Assembly: GCF_003609645.1 (NCBI RefSeq)
Contig: NZ_MCIB01000039.1
Location: 1-64,000, forward strand
Length of the DNA: 64,000 nucleotides
Reading direction: 5' to 3'
Source: Thermohalobacter berrensis
GTDB taxonomy: Bacteria > Bacillota > Clostridia > Tissierellales > Thermohalobacteraceae
Shown piece after piece: positions 1 to 9,916 of this stretch (position 1 is its first letter; each line of letters begins with the position of its first letter). The notes beneath the pieces were generated by a model. That model made no database searches, was not told the origin of the DNA, and saw nothing but the letters and a program-made list of their open reading frames with translations. The translations under genes were made by a program, and so were the position numbers.

Positions 1-239
1 AGGTCCCAAGGACTTCCTATACCAATATGGGAGTTTAGCTCAAGGGGTTGGTATTGAGTAAGGACTCCAACAGTATGAATGCCAGAATTAGCACAATTAC
101 TTAAGGCAAAATCAATAATTCTGTATTTACCTCCAAAGGGCACAGCAGGTTTGGCCACCTTTCTAGTTAAATCCTTTAATCTTGTTCCCTGGCCCCCAGC
201 CAGTAACATTGCAATAACTTCTTGTTTCGTATTCTTCAT
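1..239 (-). CDS. glgC: Glucose-1-phosphate adenylyltransferase, N-terminal part (runs off the left edge)
   Basis: About 79 N-terminal residues are visible on the minus strand. They begin [20 protein letters not shown], the nucleotide-binding signature of sugar-nucleotidyltransferases, followed by [20 protein letters not shown] and [10 protein letters not shown], which are typical of bacterial ADP-glucose pyrophosphorylase. The enzyme makes ADP-glucose from ATP and glucose-1-phosphate for glycogen synthesis. The ATG is at 237-239 with a GGAGGG ribosome site at 248-253. The gene is cut by the window start, so the regulatory and C-terminal beta-helix domains cannot be assessed. GlgC is favoured over related UTP- or dTTP-using enzymes because of the [14 protein letters not shown] block; a GlgD-type paralogue is less likely since the GGQGTRL loop is intact. 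Confidence 0.9.
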   Translation of the reverse strand, partial: MKNTKQEVIAMLLAGGQGTRLKDLTRKVAKPAVPFGGKYRIIDFALSNCANSGIHTVGVLTQYQPLELNSHIGIGSPWD

Positions 240-370
240 TAAAATATCCCTCCAAAAACTATGATATTGATAAAATAAAAAAATTAAGCCTAATTATTTG
301 TTTTTATACCCTATATTTCAATAGATAAAATTTTCTTTATGATAGTTTTAAAAATTTAATCAAATTTTTT

Positions 371-401
371 AGAAAAAGGCAGCCGTTAATAACGGCTGCC
401 T
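371..401 (-). terminator. Rho-independent terminator of pyc
   Basis: A perfect 10-bp stem GGCAGCCGTT/AACGGCTGCC (378-387 with 391-400) has a 3-nt loop and is followed on the minus strand by TTTTT. It lies just after the pyc stop codon. Confidence 0.9.
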
Positions 402-406
402 TAGTT

Positions 407-3400
407 TTACTCTTTTAATTTAAATAATAGCTCACCTGATTTAACCTGTTCTCCTTCTTTTGCTAGTACTGATTCAACTACTCCTTTTGAAGAAGCCTTA
501 ACATCTGTTTCCATCTTCATTGCTTCAATAATTGCTAGAGTTTGATTTTCTTCTACTTCATCTCCCTCTTCAACTAATACTTTAACTATTTTACCTGGTA
601 TACTTGCACCAACTTCTAGTTTATTTGAAGGATCTGCCATTTGGGTAAAGCTTTCTTCACCTCTTAGGTTACTAGCTTTATCTTTTACTTTTATCTCTCT
701 TCTATTTCCATTTACTTCAAATATTATTGTTCTAAATCCTTCATTATCTAATTCACCAATTCTTAATAGTTTTATAACTAGTGTTTTACCCTCTGCAATT
801 TCTATTTCACATGTTTCTCCTTCATATAGACCATGGAAGAATATATCACTACCCATACGGCTTAAATCTCCATACTCTTCTCTGAATTTTAGATAATCTT
901 CAAATACTTTAGGATATAGTGCATAACTTAATAAATCTTTCTTAGTAGGTTTAATGTCAAAGTTTTCTTTTAAATATTTTTCTGTTTTATCAAAGTCCTC
1001 TGATTCTAATAATTCTCCTGGTCTACAAGTTATAGGCTCTTCTCCCTTTAGTACAAGCTTTTGTAGTTCTTCAGGGAAGCCTCCCATAGGCTGACCCATA
1101 AGGCCCTTAAAATATGCAACTACTGAATCAGGGAATGACATACCCTTTCCTTTTTCATATATATTTTCAGGTGTTAGGTCATTCTGTACCATAAATATTG
1201 CTAAGTCACCTACAACTTTAGATGAAGGAGTAACCTTTATTATATCTCCTAGCATTTCATTTACTTTCTTATACATTTCTTTTACTTCTTTAAATCTATG
1301 ACCTAATCCGAAGCTTTCAACCTGTGGTTTTAGGTTTGAATACTGTCCACCAGGAATTTCGTATTTATAAATCTCAGTTGTACCAGACTTAAGATCTGAT
1401 TCAAACTGACCATATACTGGTCTTACTGCACTCCAGTAATCTGATATTTTTTGTATATCTTCAAGATTTATTCTAGTATCTCTAGAAGTATTTTCTAATG
1501 CTGCAACAACTGAGTTTAATGCAGGCTGGCTTGTAAGGCCTGACATTGAGTTAAATGCTGTATCAACTATGTCTACTCCAGCCTCAGCTGCCATTAATAC
1601 TGTTGCCACACCATTACCACTTGTATCATGTGTGTGTAAGTGGATTGGTATTGATATTTCATTTTTAAGGGCTTTAATAAGCTTATATGCAGCATATGGC
1701 TTTAATAGTGCAGACATGTCTTTGATACCTAAAATATGTGCTCCTCTTTTCTCTATTTCCTTTGCCATTTTTACGTAATATTCTAGAGTATATTTATCTC
1801 TACTATTATCTAATATATCACCTGTGTAACATATACATGCCTCTGCAATTTTACCATTCTTTAAGACTTCATCTATTGCTACTTCCATTCCTTTTATCCA
1901 GTTTAGTGAATCAAATATCCTAAATACGTCTATTCCAGATGAAGATGCTTCCTTAATAAATTCTCTAATAACATTGTCTGGGTAGTTTTTATAACCTACA
2001 CCATTTGAACCTCTTATAAGCATTTGGAATAGTATATTTGGTATTCTCTTTCTTAATTCTTCTAATCTTACCCAAGGTGATTCTTTTAAGAATCTATAAG
2101 CAACATCAAATGTAGCTCCTCCCCACATTTCTAGTGAGAATAAATCCTTTGCTAGGGTAGATGTTGCTTTTGCAATTTTCAACATATCAACCGTTCTTAC
2201 TCTTGTAGCCATAAGAGATTGATGGGCATCTCTATAAGTGGTATCAGTTAAAAGTAGCTTATTAGCATTTTTAATCCAATCTACAAGGCCTTCTGGCCCT
2301 TTTTCATCTAATATTTGCTTTGTTCCTATTAAGTTATCTGGTACTTCTACATCAGGCACTATAGGAACATCAAACTCTTTCTTTTCTCCTTTTGTTTCAT
2401 TTACTACCTTTTCTCCTATATATTTTAGTATTTTCATTTCAGTATCTTCTTTTGGAGTTATATCAAATAAATCAGGATTATCGGCTATAAATCTTGTATC
2501 ACATTCACCTTTTTTAAATTGTTCATGATTTAATATATTAATTAAGAAGTCTGCGTTTGTTTTAACTCCCATTATTGTATGTTCTTTAATAGCACGTATA
2601 GCCTTTCTTATGGCATCATCAAATGTTCTAGACCAGGATATAGTTTTTACTAAAAGACTGTCATAATAAGGACTGATTATTGAGCCTGTAAATCCATTTC
2701 CTCCATCCAGTCTTATACCAAAACCTGAACCTGTTCTGTATATGTCTATTTTCCCTGTATCAGGGGCAAAATTTAGTGAAGGGTCTTCTGTAGTTATCCT
2801 ACATTGAATGGAATATCCTCTAGTCTCTATACTATCCTGTGATTTTATACCTATTTGTGGAGAATTTAAAGAATAGCCTTCTGCTACTAATATTTGGCTT
2901 TGAACAATGTCTATACCTGTAACCATCTCTGTTATTGTATGCTCAACCTGTATTCTAGGATTCATTTCTATAAAATAATGATTACCTTGAGCATCAACTA
3001 AAAACTCTACTGTACCTGCTCCTCTGTAATCTACAGCTTTAGCTATTTTTATTGCATCATTACATATAGCTTGTCTTTTTTCTTCTGTTAATGAAATAGC
3101 TGGAGTATATTCTATAATCTTTTGATGTCTTCTTTGGATTGAACAATCCCTTTCAAATAAGTGAACAATGTTTCCATACTTGTCCCCTAGAATTTGTACC
3201 TCAATATGCTTTGGCTTTTCTAAATATTTTTCAATAAAGATATCGTCAATACCGAAGGCTTTTTTGGCTTCACTTTTGGCACTACGGAATTCTTTAATTA
3301 AATCATTTTCACTTTTTACAATTCTCATACCTCTTCCGCCGCCACCAGCAGCTGCTTTTAGCATAACAGGATATCCGCAATGTCTAGCAAATTCTATTGC

Positions 3401-3850
3401 TTCCTCTTCTGATGTAATAGGTTTTTCTACTCCTGGTATTGTAGGTACTCCTACTTTTTTTGCAACTATTTTAGATTTTATTTTGTCTCCCAATTTTTCC
3501 ATCATTTCATGGGTAGGTCCTATAAACTCTATTCCTGCTTCTTCACATTTTCTTGCAAACTCTGGATTCTCTGATAAAAATCCATATCCCGGATGGATTG
3601 CATCTACACCTTTTTTAACTGCTAAGTCTATTATTTCGTCAATACTTAAGTATGCTTCTATTGGATCCTTATTTTTACCTATTAAATATGCTTCATCAGC
3701 TTTTGTTCTAAATAATGAACATTTATCTTCATTTGAGTAAATTGCAACAGTCCTTATACCTAATTCTTGACATGCTCTAAATACCCTTATGGCAATTTCT
3801 CCTCTATTGGCTACAAGAACTCTTTTAAATTTCTTAGGCAATCCTTCCAC
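407..3850 (-). CDS. pyc: Pyruvate carboxylase (biotin-dependent, single-chain)
   Basis: The 1147-residue protein has the full four-part layout of the single-chain enzyme, which carboxylates pyruvate to oxaloacetate for anaplerosis. An N-terminal biotin carboxylase has an ATP-grasp glycine loop KAAAGGGGRGMRIV near residue 170 and ERDCSIQRRHQK near 240. The carboxyltransferase domain starts about residue 540 with DTTYRDAHQSLMATR and contains HLHTHDTSGN near 745 for the metal site. A C-terminal biotinyl domain carries EAMKMETDV with the biotin lysine at about 1112. The length equals the usual 1140-1150. The listed GTG start has its AGAGG too close; a TTG nine bases downstream (3841) has better spacing from AGGGAG and would give MPKKFKRV, so the start is uncertain by three codons. 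It is monocistronic. Confidence 0.97.
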   Translation of the reverse strand: MEGLPKKFKRVLVANRGEIAIRVFRACQELGIRTVAIYSNEDKCSLFRTKADEAYLIGKNKDPIEAYLSIDEIIDLAVKKGVDAIHPGYGFLSENPEFARKCEEAGIEFIGPTHEMMEKLGDKIKSKIVAKKVGVPTIPGVEKPITSEEEAIEFARHCGYPVMLKAAAGGGGRGMRIVKSENDLIKEFRSAKSEAKKAFGIDDIFIEKYLEKPKHIEVQILGDKYGNIVHLFERDCSIQRRHQKIIEYTPAISLTEEKRQAICNDAIKIAKAVDYRGAGTVEFLVDAQGNHYFIEMNPRIQVEHTITEMVTGIDIVQSQILVAEGYSLNSPQIGIKSQDSIETRGYSIQCRITTEDPSLNFAPDTGKIDIYRTGSGFGIRLDGGNGFTGSIISPYYDSLLVKTISWSRTFDDAIRKAIRAIKEHTIMGVKTNADFLINILNHEQFKKGECDTRFIADNPDLFDITPKEDTEMKILKYIGEKVVNETKGEKKEFDVPIVPDVEVPDNLIGTKQILDEKGPEGLVDWIKNANKLLLTDTTYRDAHQSLMATRVRTVDMLKIAKATSTLAKDLFSLEMWGGATFDVAYRFLKESPWVRLEELRKRIPNILFQMLIRGSNGVGYKNYPDNVIREFIKEASSSGIDVFRIFDSLNWIKGMEVAIDEVLKNGKIAEACICYTGDILDNSRDKYTLEYYVKMAKEIEKRGAHILGIKDMSALLKPYAAYKLIKALKNEISIPIHLHTHDTSGNGVATVLMAAEAGVDIVDTAFNSMSGLTSQPALNSVVAALENTSRDTRINLEDIQKISDYWSAVRPVYGQFESDLKSGTTEIYKYEIPGGQYSNLKPQVESFGLGHRFKEVKEMYKKVNEMLGDIIKVTPSSKVVGDLAIFMVQNDLTPENIYEKGKGMSFPDSVVAYFKGLMGQPMGGFPEELQKLVLKGEEPITCRPGELLESEDFDKTEKYLKENFDIKPTKKDLLSYALYPKVFEDYLKFREEYGDLSRMGSDIFFHGLYEGETCEIEIAEGKTLVIKLLRIGELDNEGFRTIIFEVNGNRREIKVKDKASNLRGEESFTQMADPSNKLEVGASIPGKIVKVLVEEGDEVEENQTLAIIEAMKMETDVKASSKGVVESVLAKEGEQVKSGELLFKLKE

Positions 3851-3956
3851 TCCCTCTCTTTTAGATTTATTAAAAATTTTTAAATAATTTGCATAATTAT
3901 TTGAACAGTCTTATAATCATAATTTTAATATATTTTTTTATTTTTGGCAAATTCAT

Positions 3957-4004
3957 TTTTTTCCACTGTTTTTATTTGTTTATAATTTCCTATGTGTTGT
4001 AAGA
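3957..4004. repeat. Degenerate copy A of the two-hairpin intergenic repeat
   Basis: The right half, including TATAATTTCCTATGTGTT at 3981-3998, matches the copies at 16.6, 20.4 and 63.5 kb. The left arm and the first hairpin have decayed. It lies in the 365-base gap between pyc and the anti-sigma-type gene; apart from this and the terminator at 4121-4150 the gap holds only AT-rich sequence. Confidence 0.7.
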
Positions 4005-4120
4005 AAACATTTTTATTTCAATTAAATTAATAAATATACAAATATAGGAAAATAATATATATTCATATATTATTATTTTTTGTTTCCTTTGGTGTATGGT
4101 CGTTTTTGCTTTAAACATAA

Positions 4121-4150
4121 AAAGCTGATGGATTCTAAATCCACCAGCAT
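4121..4150 (-). terminator. Terminator of the anti-sigma-type gene
   Basis: The stem is GCTGATGGAT (4124-4133) against ATCCACCAGC (4139-4148), with one G-U pair on the minus strand. It is followed on the minus strand by TTTTTATG. A near twin of this hairpin ends the plus-strand gene at 52.0 kb. Confidence 0.75.
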
Positions 4151-4215
4151 CATTATACGTCGGGCGAAAACTATCTCTTAATAAATGTTTAATTTTAAGT
4201 TTAATTTCCCATTTA

Positions 4216-4626
4216 TTAGCTATTATAATTTATAGCTTTTTTTAAATATTTTACTGATACAACTTTATTGCCTTCAATATAAAACTCATCACTTAATCCA
4301 TCAACAATAATAAGTCCTCTACCATTTGGCTTTAATTCCATAGGGTTATAGTTTTTCTTGTTATATTTGAAACCTTTCCCCTCATCATTGACCTCTATTC
4401 GAATAAATCTGTCATTTGCCTTAACACTTACACTTACAGATTTGTCTTTATTTTGTTTATTACCATGTATCACACCATTTATTAATAATTCATTTAAAAT
4501 AAGTTTTATATCGAAAAGGACAGACTCATCTTTAATAATACTATTAAGCTTATCAAGAACTGAGGCCACAAGTCCTTTAATATTGTATAGGTCGCTGTTT
4601 GTTTCTTTATTTATTGTTATCCACAA
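4216..4626 (-). CDS. RsbW/SpoIIAB-type ATP-binding regulatory protein (HATPase_c_2)
   Basis: This 136-residue soluble protein is a single GHKL-type ATPase domain of the anti-sigma factor serine kinase group. The N box is ELLINGVIHGN (about 47-57), the G1 box is NDEGKGF (about 80-86), and NGRGLIIVDGLSDEF (about 101-115) forms the G2 box and lid. Family members bind and inhibit sigma factors or phosphorylate STAS-domain antagonists. No sigma factor or anti-anti-sigma gene lies beside it, so the partner is unknown and the specific label RsbW or SpoIIAB is not justified. It starts at TTG (4624-4626), seven bases after AGGTGGGTG. It is divergent from the rubredoxin gene. Confidence 0.8.
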   Translation of the reverse strand: MWITINKETNSDLYNIKGLVASVLDKLNSIIKDESVLFDIKLILNELLINGVIHGNKQNKDKSVSVSVKANDRFIRIEVNDEGKGFKYNKKNYNPMELKPNGRGLIIVDGLSDEFYIEGNKVVSVKYLKKAINYNS

Positions 4627-4841
4627 CTATACACACCCACCTAACTTTATTTATTTTAACTCCTGTCATTGATATTTTACCCATATATATTAATGTTAAT
4701 CTTTTAATTACTTCCCGATTATTATTATACACTAAATTAATGAAAAATCTAGTTTTAATGTTTAGGAAATACTTTTAAGGGGTACTTTTTAATATAGACA
4801 TTTCATATCTTGATAATAAAATATAAAAAGGGGGTTTTAAA

Positions 4842-5003
4842 GTGGCTAAATATGAATGTATAGCTTGTGGTTATGTGTATGATCCAGAAAAGGGGGATCC
4901 AGATTCAGGAATCAATCCTAGTACTCCATTTGAAGATTTACCAGATGATTGGGTATGCCCTATCTGTGGAGTAGGAAAAGACATGTTTGAAAAAGTAGAT
5001 TAG
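4842..5003 (+). CDS. Rubredoxin
   Basis: A 53-residue protein starts at GTG (4842-4844) after AGGGGG at 4829-4834. It has the two rubredoxin knuckles CIACGY (Cys6, Cys9) and CPICGV (Cys39, Cys42), which bind one iron with four cysteine ligands, and the invariant [12 protein letters not shown] and [11 protein letters not shown] segments. The size is standard for a one-domain rubredoxin. These proteins carry single electrons in the cytosol, in anaerobes often to superoxide- or peroxide-reducing enzymes. No redox partner is adjacent, and the EamA gene 42 bases downstream may share its transcript. Confidence 0.95.
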   Translation: MAKYECIACGYVYDPEKGDPDSGINPSTPFEDLPDDWVCPICGVGKDMFEKVD

Positions 5004-5045
5004 TAATGATAAAATGAAATAAATTATTTTTTTGGGGGAAGTTGT

Positions 5046-5951
5046 ATGTCAAAACAATTAAAAGCAGACTTATCCCTACTATCAGTTACAGTTGTATGGG
5101 GGGCTTCATTTGTAATAACAAAAAATGCATTACAAGATATTCAAACATATAACTTTTTAGCTGTAAGATTTTTAATAGCTTTTTTATCTTCAGCTATAAT
5201 CTTTTATAAAAACATGAAAAATATTAATAAAAAAACCTTACTATATGGAGCATTAATTGGAGTAGTATTATTTGGTGGATATGCATTTCAAACCGTTGGT
5301 CTTAATTATACAACTGCCTCTAAATCAGGTTTTATAACTGGATTTTCTGTTGTATTAGTCCCGATTATTTCAGCTTTATTACTAAAAAAGACTCCTGAAA
5401 CATCTACTATAATAGGAGTAATTTTAGCTATTACAGGTCTCGGTCTTATGACTCTAAATTCTGAGCTAAGTTTAAATATTGGTGACTTTTACACACTTCT
5501 TTGTGCCTTCGGTTTTGCATTCCATATTATCTTAGTTGGAAAGTATACAGTAGATGTTGATTCAATAGCCTTAGCAGTAATTCAGATAGGAGTTGTAGGT
5601 ATATTAAGCCTTATATTCTCACTATCATCAGAAAACTTTTTTATTCCTAAATCATTTGATTTATGGTTTGCAATATTAATAACAGGGACTTTAGCAACAT
5701 CTGGTGCTTATTTAATTCAAAATACGATGCAGAAATTTACTTCTCCAACTCATACAGCTTTAATATATACAGGTGAGCCTGTATTTTCTGCTGTATTTGC
5801 CTATATTTTACTTGGGGAACGAATGGCTACTAAAGCTATTGTGGGAAGCATACTTATACTTTTAGGAATGATTTTAGGTGAGTTAAAGTTAAATTTTAAA
5901 AATATTAAATTTAAAATTAAGGATGATAGTTTAAAAAGTAGCGGAGAATAA
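5046..5951 (+). CDS. EamA/DMT-family transporter
   Basis: The 301-residue integral membrane protein has ten predicted hydrophobic helices arranged as two EamA repeats. The first contains VVWGASFVITKNAL near residue 20, and the second ends with YTGEPVFSAVFAYILLGERM near 250, the typical end of the second EamA unit. Family members export amino acids or metabolites, or take up small molecules; the substrate cannot be read from sequence. The start ATG follows GGGGGA at an ideal distance. It is 42 bases after rubredoxin, so the two may be cotranscribed although the functions look unrelated. A strong bidirectional terminator follows. Confidence 0.88.
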   Translation: MSKQLKADLSLLSVTVVWGASFVITKNALQDIQTYNFLAVRFLIAFLSSAIIFYKNMKNINKKTLLYGALIGVVLFGGYAFQTVGLNYTTASKSGFITGFSVVLVPIISALLLKKTPETSTIIGVILAITGLGLMTLNSELSLNIGDFYTLLCAFGFAFHIILVGKYTVDVDSIALAVIQIGVVGILSLIFSLSSENFFIPKSFDLWFAILITGTLATSGAYLIQNTMQKFTSPTHTALIYTGEPVFSAVFAYILLGERMATKAIVGSILILLGMILGELKLNFKNIKFKIKDDSLKSSGE

Positions 5952-5970
5952 ATCTTCCGCTACTTTTTTA
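5932..5970. terminator. Bidirectional terminator between EamA gene and ysxC
   Basis: Stem AAAAAGTAGCGGA pairs with TCCGCTACTTTTT across a ten-base loop. A-rich and T-rich flanks give a terminator in both directions for these convergent genes. Confidence 0.85.
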
Positions 5971-5974
5971 TTGT

Positions 5975-6586
5975 CTACACTGTATTTACTTTAATTATTT
6001 CCTCTATTAAGTTTAACACTTTCTCTTTATTTAACCTCTTTGTTGCTGAAAAAGGTATTATTAGCTCCCTATTTTGCACACCTAATGCTTTAGCTATTAT
6101 AGATTTATGCTTCATCCACTTTCCTTTTGATATCTTATCAGCCTTTGTTGCAATAATTATACCATTATATCCAAAGGATTTTATCCAATTATACATCATC
6201 TTGTCATGTTCTCCCGGTGAATGTCTTATATCAAGTAAAAGTATTACCTCTGCTAAAGTTCTTCTACTTGTAAGAAAGTTTTCTATCATTTTACCCCATT
6301 TTTCCCTTTCTTTCATTGAAACCCTTGCGTATCCATATCCTGGCAAATCTACTAATCTAAATTCATCATTATTAATACTATAAAAATTTATAGTCTGAGT
6401 CTTTCCTGGCTGTGAACTAGTTCTAGCTAGTTTTTTTCTATTAACTAAGGTATTTATTAACGAGGATTTCCCCACATTTGACCTGCCTGCAAGGGCTATT
6501 TCAATAGGGCCTTCCTTGGGATATTGTTCCTTTTTTACTGCAACTTTTAACATCTCGGCATTTTTAATCTTCATCTTTCCCTTCAC
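5975..6586 (-). CDS. ysxC: Ribosome biogenesis GTPase YsxC/EngB
   Basis: This 203-residue TrmE-Era-EngA-like GTPase assists late assembly of the 50S subunit. The G1 loop is [10 protein letters not shown] (about 33-42), G2 is [13 protein letters not shown]3 is DLPGYGYA and G4 is TKAD. The length is normal. It overlaps the 3' end of lon by 23 bases, and the lon-ysxC pair is also adjacent in Bacillus, which supports cotranscription. A second methionine four codons in is a possible alternative start. A bidirectional hairpin lies directly downstream. Confidence 0.95.
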   Translation of the reverse strand: MKGKMKIKNAEMLKVAVKKEQYPKEGPIEIALAGRSNVGKSSLINTLVNRKKLARTSSQPGKTQTINFYSINNDEFRLVDLPGYGYARVSMKEREKWGKMIENFLTSRRTLAEVILLLDIRHSPGEHDKMMYNWIKSFGYNGIIIATKADKISKGKWMKHKSIIAKALGVQNRELIIPFSATKRLNKEKVLNLIEEIIKVNTV

Positions 6587-8918
6587 CCTTCTCTACAATT
6601 GCATGTTTTAATACTTCATCCATACTTTTTACAAATACGAATTCTAGCTTTTTCTTTACTTTATCAGGTATATTTTCCATATCCTTTTTATTTTCCCATG
6701 GAAGTAATACCTTCTTTATACCTGCCCTTTTAGCAGCTAGAACTTTTTCCTTTATACCTCCAACAGGTAATACTCTCCCCCTTAATGTAATTTCTCCTGT
6801 CATTGCCACATCACTTCTTACAGGCTTATTTGATAAAGCAGATATAACAGCAGTTGCTATAGTAATTCCTGCAGATGGTCCATCCTTTGGTATAGCACCT
6901 TCAGGTACATGAACATGTACATCTTTTTCTTTATGGAATTTACCATCAATACCTAAATCCTCTGCCTTAGATCTAATATAACTTATACCTGTCATGGCAG
7001 ATTCTTTCATAACATCCCCAAGTTGTCCTGTTAATTGAAGTTTTCCAGTACCACTCATAGGAGTTACTTCAATAGATAGAGTATCTCCTCCTACAGCTGT
7101 CCATGCAAGTCCAGTAGCTATTCCTATCTGGTCTTCTTCATTAGCCTTATCATATCTATATTTAGGAATTCCTAAATATTTATTTAAATTACTACTATTA
7201 ATTCTTACAGATTTTTTATTTTCTTCCACAATCCTTTTAGCTGCTTTTCTACAAATATTTGCTATATTTCTTTCAAGATTTCTTACCCCAGCTTCCCTTG
7301 TGTATTTACTTATAACATCTCTTATTGCATTTTCTGAAATTTGTAAGTTTTTCTTCTTAAGTCCATGTTCTTTTATTTGTTTAGGAAGTAAATATTTTTT
7401 TGCTATTTGTACCTTTTCGTCTTCTGTATATCCTGATAGCCTTATAACTTCCATCCTATCTAAAAGTGGTCTTGGGATTGTAGCTGTAGTATTTGCTGTA
7501 GTAATAAACATTACTTTTGAAAGATCAAATGGAACTTCAAGGAAATGGTCAGTAAAGGTATTATTTTGCTCTGGATCTAATACTTCTAGTAGTGCTGATG
7601 CAGGGTCTCCCCTAAAATCACTGCTTAGCTTATCAATTTCATCAAATAAGAATACAGGATTTTTAGAACTTGCCTTTTTCATTGATGATATAATTCTACC
7701 AGGTATAGCACCTACATATGTTCTTCTGTGTCCTCTAATTTCAGCTTCATCCCTTACTCCACCAAGTGACATCCTAACAAACTTTCTATTTAATGCTCTA
7801 GCTATAGATTTTGCAATAGAAGTTTTACCTACTCCTGGAGGTCCTACTAGACAAAGTATTGGTCCTTTCATGTTTTTAGCTAATTTTCTTATTGCTAAAT
7901 ATTCTAAAATTCTCTCTTTTACATCCTTTAGTCCATAATGGTCTTCATCTAGTATTTTCCTTGACTTTTTAATATCTACCCTATCTTTTGTCTGCTTATC
8001 CCATGGTAATTCAATAATCCATTCAACATAATTTCTTATAACACCAGTTTCTGCCGAAGCTGGAGACAATTTAAGTAGTCTATCAACTTCTTTTAAAGCC
8101 TTTTCTTTTACTTCTTCTGGCATATCTATTGCATTTATCTTTTCTTTGTATTCTTCTACTTCAGATTCTATTCCCTCATCTTGACCTAATTCTTTTTGTA
8201 TTGCCTTTAGTTGTTCCTTAAGATAGTACTCTTTTTGTACTTTATTAATCTGTTTTTTAACCCTTTGACTTATTTTTTGTTCTAATTGAAGAACCTCTAT
8301 TTCTTCTTTTAAGATAACTTGAAGGGTTTCAAGTCTTTCATATGGATTAAAGGCTTCTAATACTTTCTGCTTATCATCAGGTTTTAAAAAGATATATGAA
8401 GCTATTACATCTGCAAATCTGCCTGGTTCTTGTATTTCAGATACTGAAACAACAACATCAGGTGTAATCTTATCACTTATACTAGCATATTCTTTAAATG
8501 TGTCTAATACCATTCGCATCATAGCTTCAGTTTCTTTATCTTCTTCCTTTAATTCATATATATATTCTTCAATCTCTACTTCAAAATAAGGCTCTTCCTT
8601 TAAAACTTCTGTTATTTTCCCTCTATTAATTCCTTCAACTAAAACCCTAATTGTATCTCCAGGGAGCTTTAACATTTGCTTTATTTTACATACTGTTCCT
8701 ACATGATAAAAATCATCTGGTGTAGGCATATCAACTTTAGCCTCTTTTTGTGATGTTAAAAATATAAGTGAATCATTAACCATTGCCTGCTCTAAAGCGT
8801 TTATAGATTTATCCCTTCCAACATCAAAGTGCATAACCATATATGGAAAAATAGATAATCCCCTTAATGGTATAAGAGGTATGGTTCTTTTTTCCTTTTT
8901 AACTTCAAACCTTTCCAT
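6564..8918 (-). CDS. lon: ATP-dependent protease La (LonA)
   Basis: A 784-residue Lon protease that degrades misfolded and regulatory proteins. The N-terminal substrate domain starts [19 protein letters not shown]. The AAA+ module has Walker [10 protein letters not shown] (about 355) and Walker B LFDEID. The C-terminal protease domain has the catalytic serine in [13 protein letters not shown] (about residue 680) and a lysine in [13 protein letters not shown] (about 720). An in-frame start 36 bases upstream exists, but the ATG at 8916-8918 has AAGGAG at 8926-8931 and gives the conserved N terminus. It is followed by ysxC with overlap. A CPBP protease gene sits 68 bases upstream. Confidence 0.97.
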   Translation of the reverse strand: MERFEVKKEKRTIPLIPLRGLSIFPYMVMHFDVGRDKSINALEQAMVNDSLIFLTSQKEAKVDMPTPDDFYHVGTVCKIKQMLKLPGDTIRVLVEGINRGKITEVLKEEPYFEVEIEEYIYELKEEDKETEAMMRMVLDTFKEYASISDKITPDVVVSVSEIQEPGRFADVIASYIFLKPDDKQKVLEAFNPYERLETLQVILKEEIEVLQLEQKISQRVKKQINKVQKEYYLKEQLKAIQKELGQDEGIESEVEEYKEKINAIDMPEEVKEKALKEVDRLLKLSPASAETGVIRNYVEWIIELPWDKQTKDRVDIKKSRKILDEDHYGLKDVKERILEYLAIRKLAKNMKGPILCLVGPPGVGKTSIAKSIARALNRKFVRMSLGGVRDEAEIRGHRRTYVGAIPGRIISSMKKASSKNPVFLFDEIDKLSSDFRGDPASALLEVLDPEQNNTFTDHFLEVPFDLSKVMFITTANTTATIPRPLLDRMEVIRLSGYTEDEKVQIAKKYLLPKQIKEHGLKKKNLQISENAIRDVISKYTREAGVRNLERNIANICRKAAKRIVEENKKSVRINSSNLNKYLGIPKYRYDKANEEDQIGIATGLAWTAVGGDTLSIEVTPMSGTGKLQLTGQLGDVMKESAMTGISYIRSKAEDLGIDGKFHKEKDVHVHVPEGAIPKDGPSAGITIATAVISALSNKPVRSDVAMTGEITLRGRVLPVGGIKEKVLAAKRAGIKKVLLPWENKKDMENIPDKVKKKLEFVFVKSMDEVLKHAIVEKGEGKDED

Positions 8919-8986
8919 AAAATCAACTCCTTTGCTTTTACAATAATATCTCAACTAAAACTGCATTTTTTATGGCCACTACTTCC

Positions 8987-9808
8987 TTACGTTTTTACTC
9001 TTTCCGAATCCTTTCTATTAATAAACAGATAAAATCCTAATATTAATATAATAGATAAAGTAAATATTTTATTTATAGATAGTCCTATAACTCCCATAAA
9101 GGTATAAAAATTCATGCACATATGGAAAACTGCTGAACCTAAATAACCAAAAATATCATAAATAAAACCTAAGACAATTCCCGTTATAAAAGTAAATAAT
9201 AAAGTGTTAATATCAAAATGACTTAGTGAAAACAATAGTGCTGATGCAATTAAAGCTATTATCTTCTTATCATATTTTTTTCTAAACCAATTATCATATA
9301 TTAAAACTCTAAAAGTGAATTCCTCTACAATAGGGGCTATTATACATACTAAAACAAATAATACTAAATAGTCAACAAAATCTTTTTGTAAAAAGGTAAA
9401 ATTATATTCTGATATTTTTAACTCTATATTAAACTTATATAAAAAATTATTTATGCTTTCCCACATGTTATTTAATGTAAGGAATATAACAGGGGATATT
9501 AATATGACATAGGTTAACTTTTCTCTTTTTAAAAAAAATTTTTCCTTATTTATTGAATAGTATTTTTTGAAAGCTCTATCTTTATATATTTCATGCTTAT
9601 ATATTAAAAATAGAAAGGCTAATACTGATGGTAGAAGAAATAATCCATCAAAAAATAACAGTAATAAGATTTCAGAAATAGGAATAATGTATTTAAGAAA
9701 TTTATACCCTACTTTATCTAATAAAACCCATGATACTATGTATTGTTTTAATAATATTAAAATAATCCCCAAATATAGAAGTATTTTAAAAAAAAATAAA
9801 ACCCCCAT
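8987..9808 (-). CDS. CPBP-family intramembrane protease (Abi/CAAX type)
   Basis: This multi-pass membrane protein has the EExxxR motif in EEFTFRVLIYDNWF and the second histidine motif SHFDINTLLF, which form the metal-binding active site of the Rce1/CPBP family. The preferred start is the ATG at 9806-9808, seven bases after GGGAGG (9816-9821), giving 273 residues. A GTG at 9914-9916, right after the lonB stop, would add 36 hydrophobic residues but has no ribosome site. In bacteria such proteins act in prenyl-protein-like processing, bacteriocin self-protection or peptide maturation; no substrate can be named. It lies between lonB and lon, where Bacillus has no gene. Confidence 0.82.
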   Translation of the reverse strand: MGVLFFFKILLYLGIILILLKQYIVSWVLLDKVGYKFLKYIIPISEILLLLFFDGLFLLPSVLAFLFLIYKHEIYKDRAFKKYYSINKEKFFLKREKLTYVILISPVIFLTLNNMWESINNFLYKFNIELKISEYNFTFLQKDFVDYLVLFVLVCIIAPIVEEFTFRVLIYDNWFRKKYDKKIIALIASALLFSLSHFDINTLLFTFITGIVLGFIYDIFGYLGSAVFHMCMNFYTFMGVIGLSINKIFTLSIILILGFYLFINRKDSERVKT

Positions 9809-9916
9809 TATTTGACCTCCCAAGCTACTTTCACTACCTATTGTATTGGAAAGTCCATATTTTTTCAATAACATAAGCCAAACAGTTGCAATAAGTGGGA
9901 GGAAATTCCTCCACAC

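Noticed and set aside
3168-3740. 190-codon plus-strand frame opposite pyc
   Set aside because: Antisense shadow of conserved pyc codons; no ribosome site and no protein-family pattern.
7300-7938. 212-codon plus-strand frame opposite lon
   Set aside because: Shadow frame; the minus strand encodes the Lon AAA+ domain.
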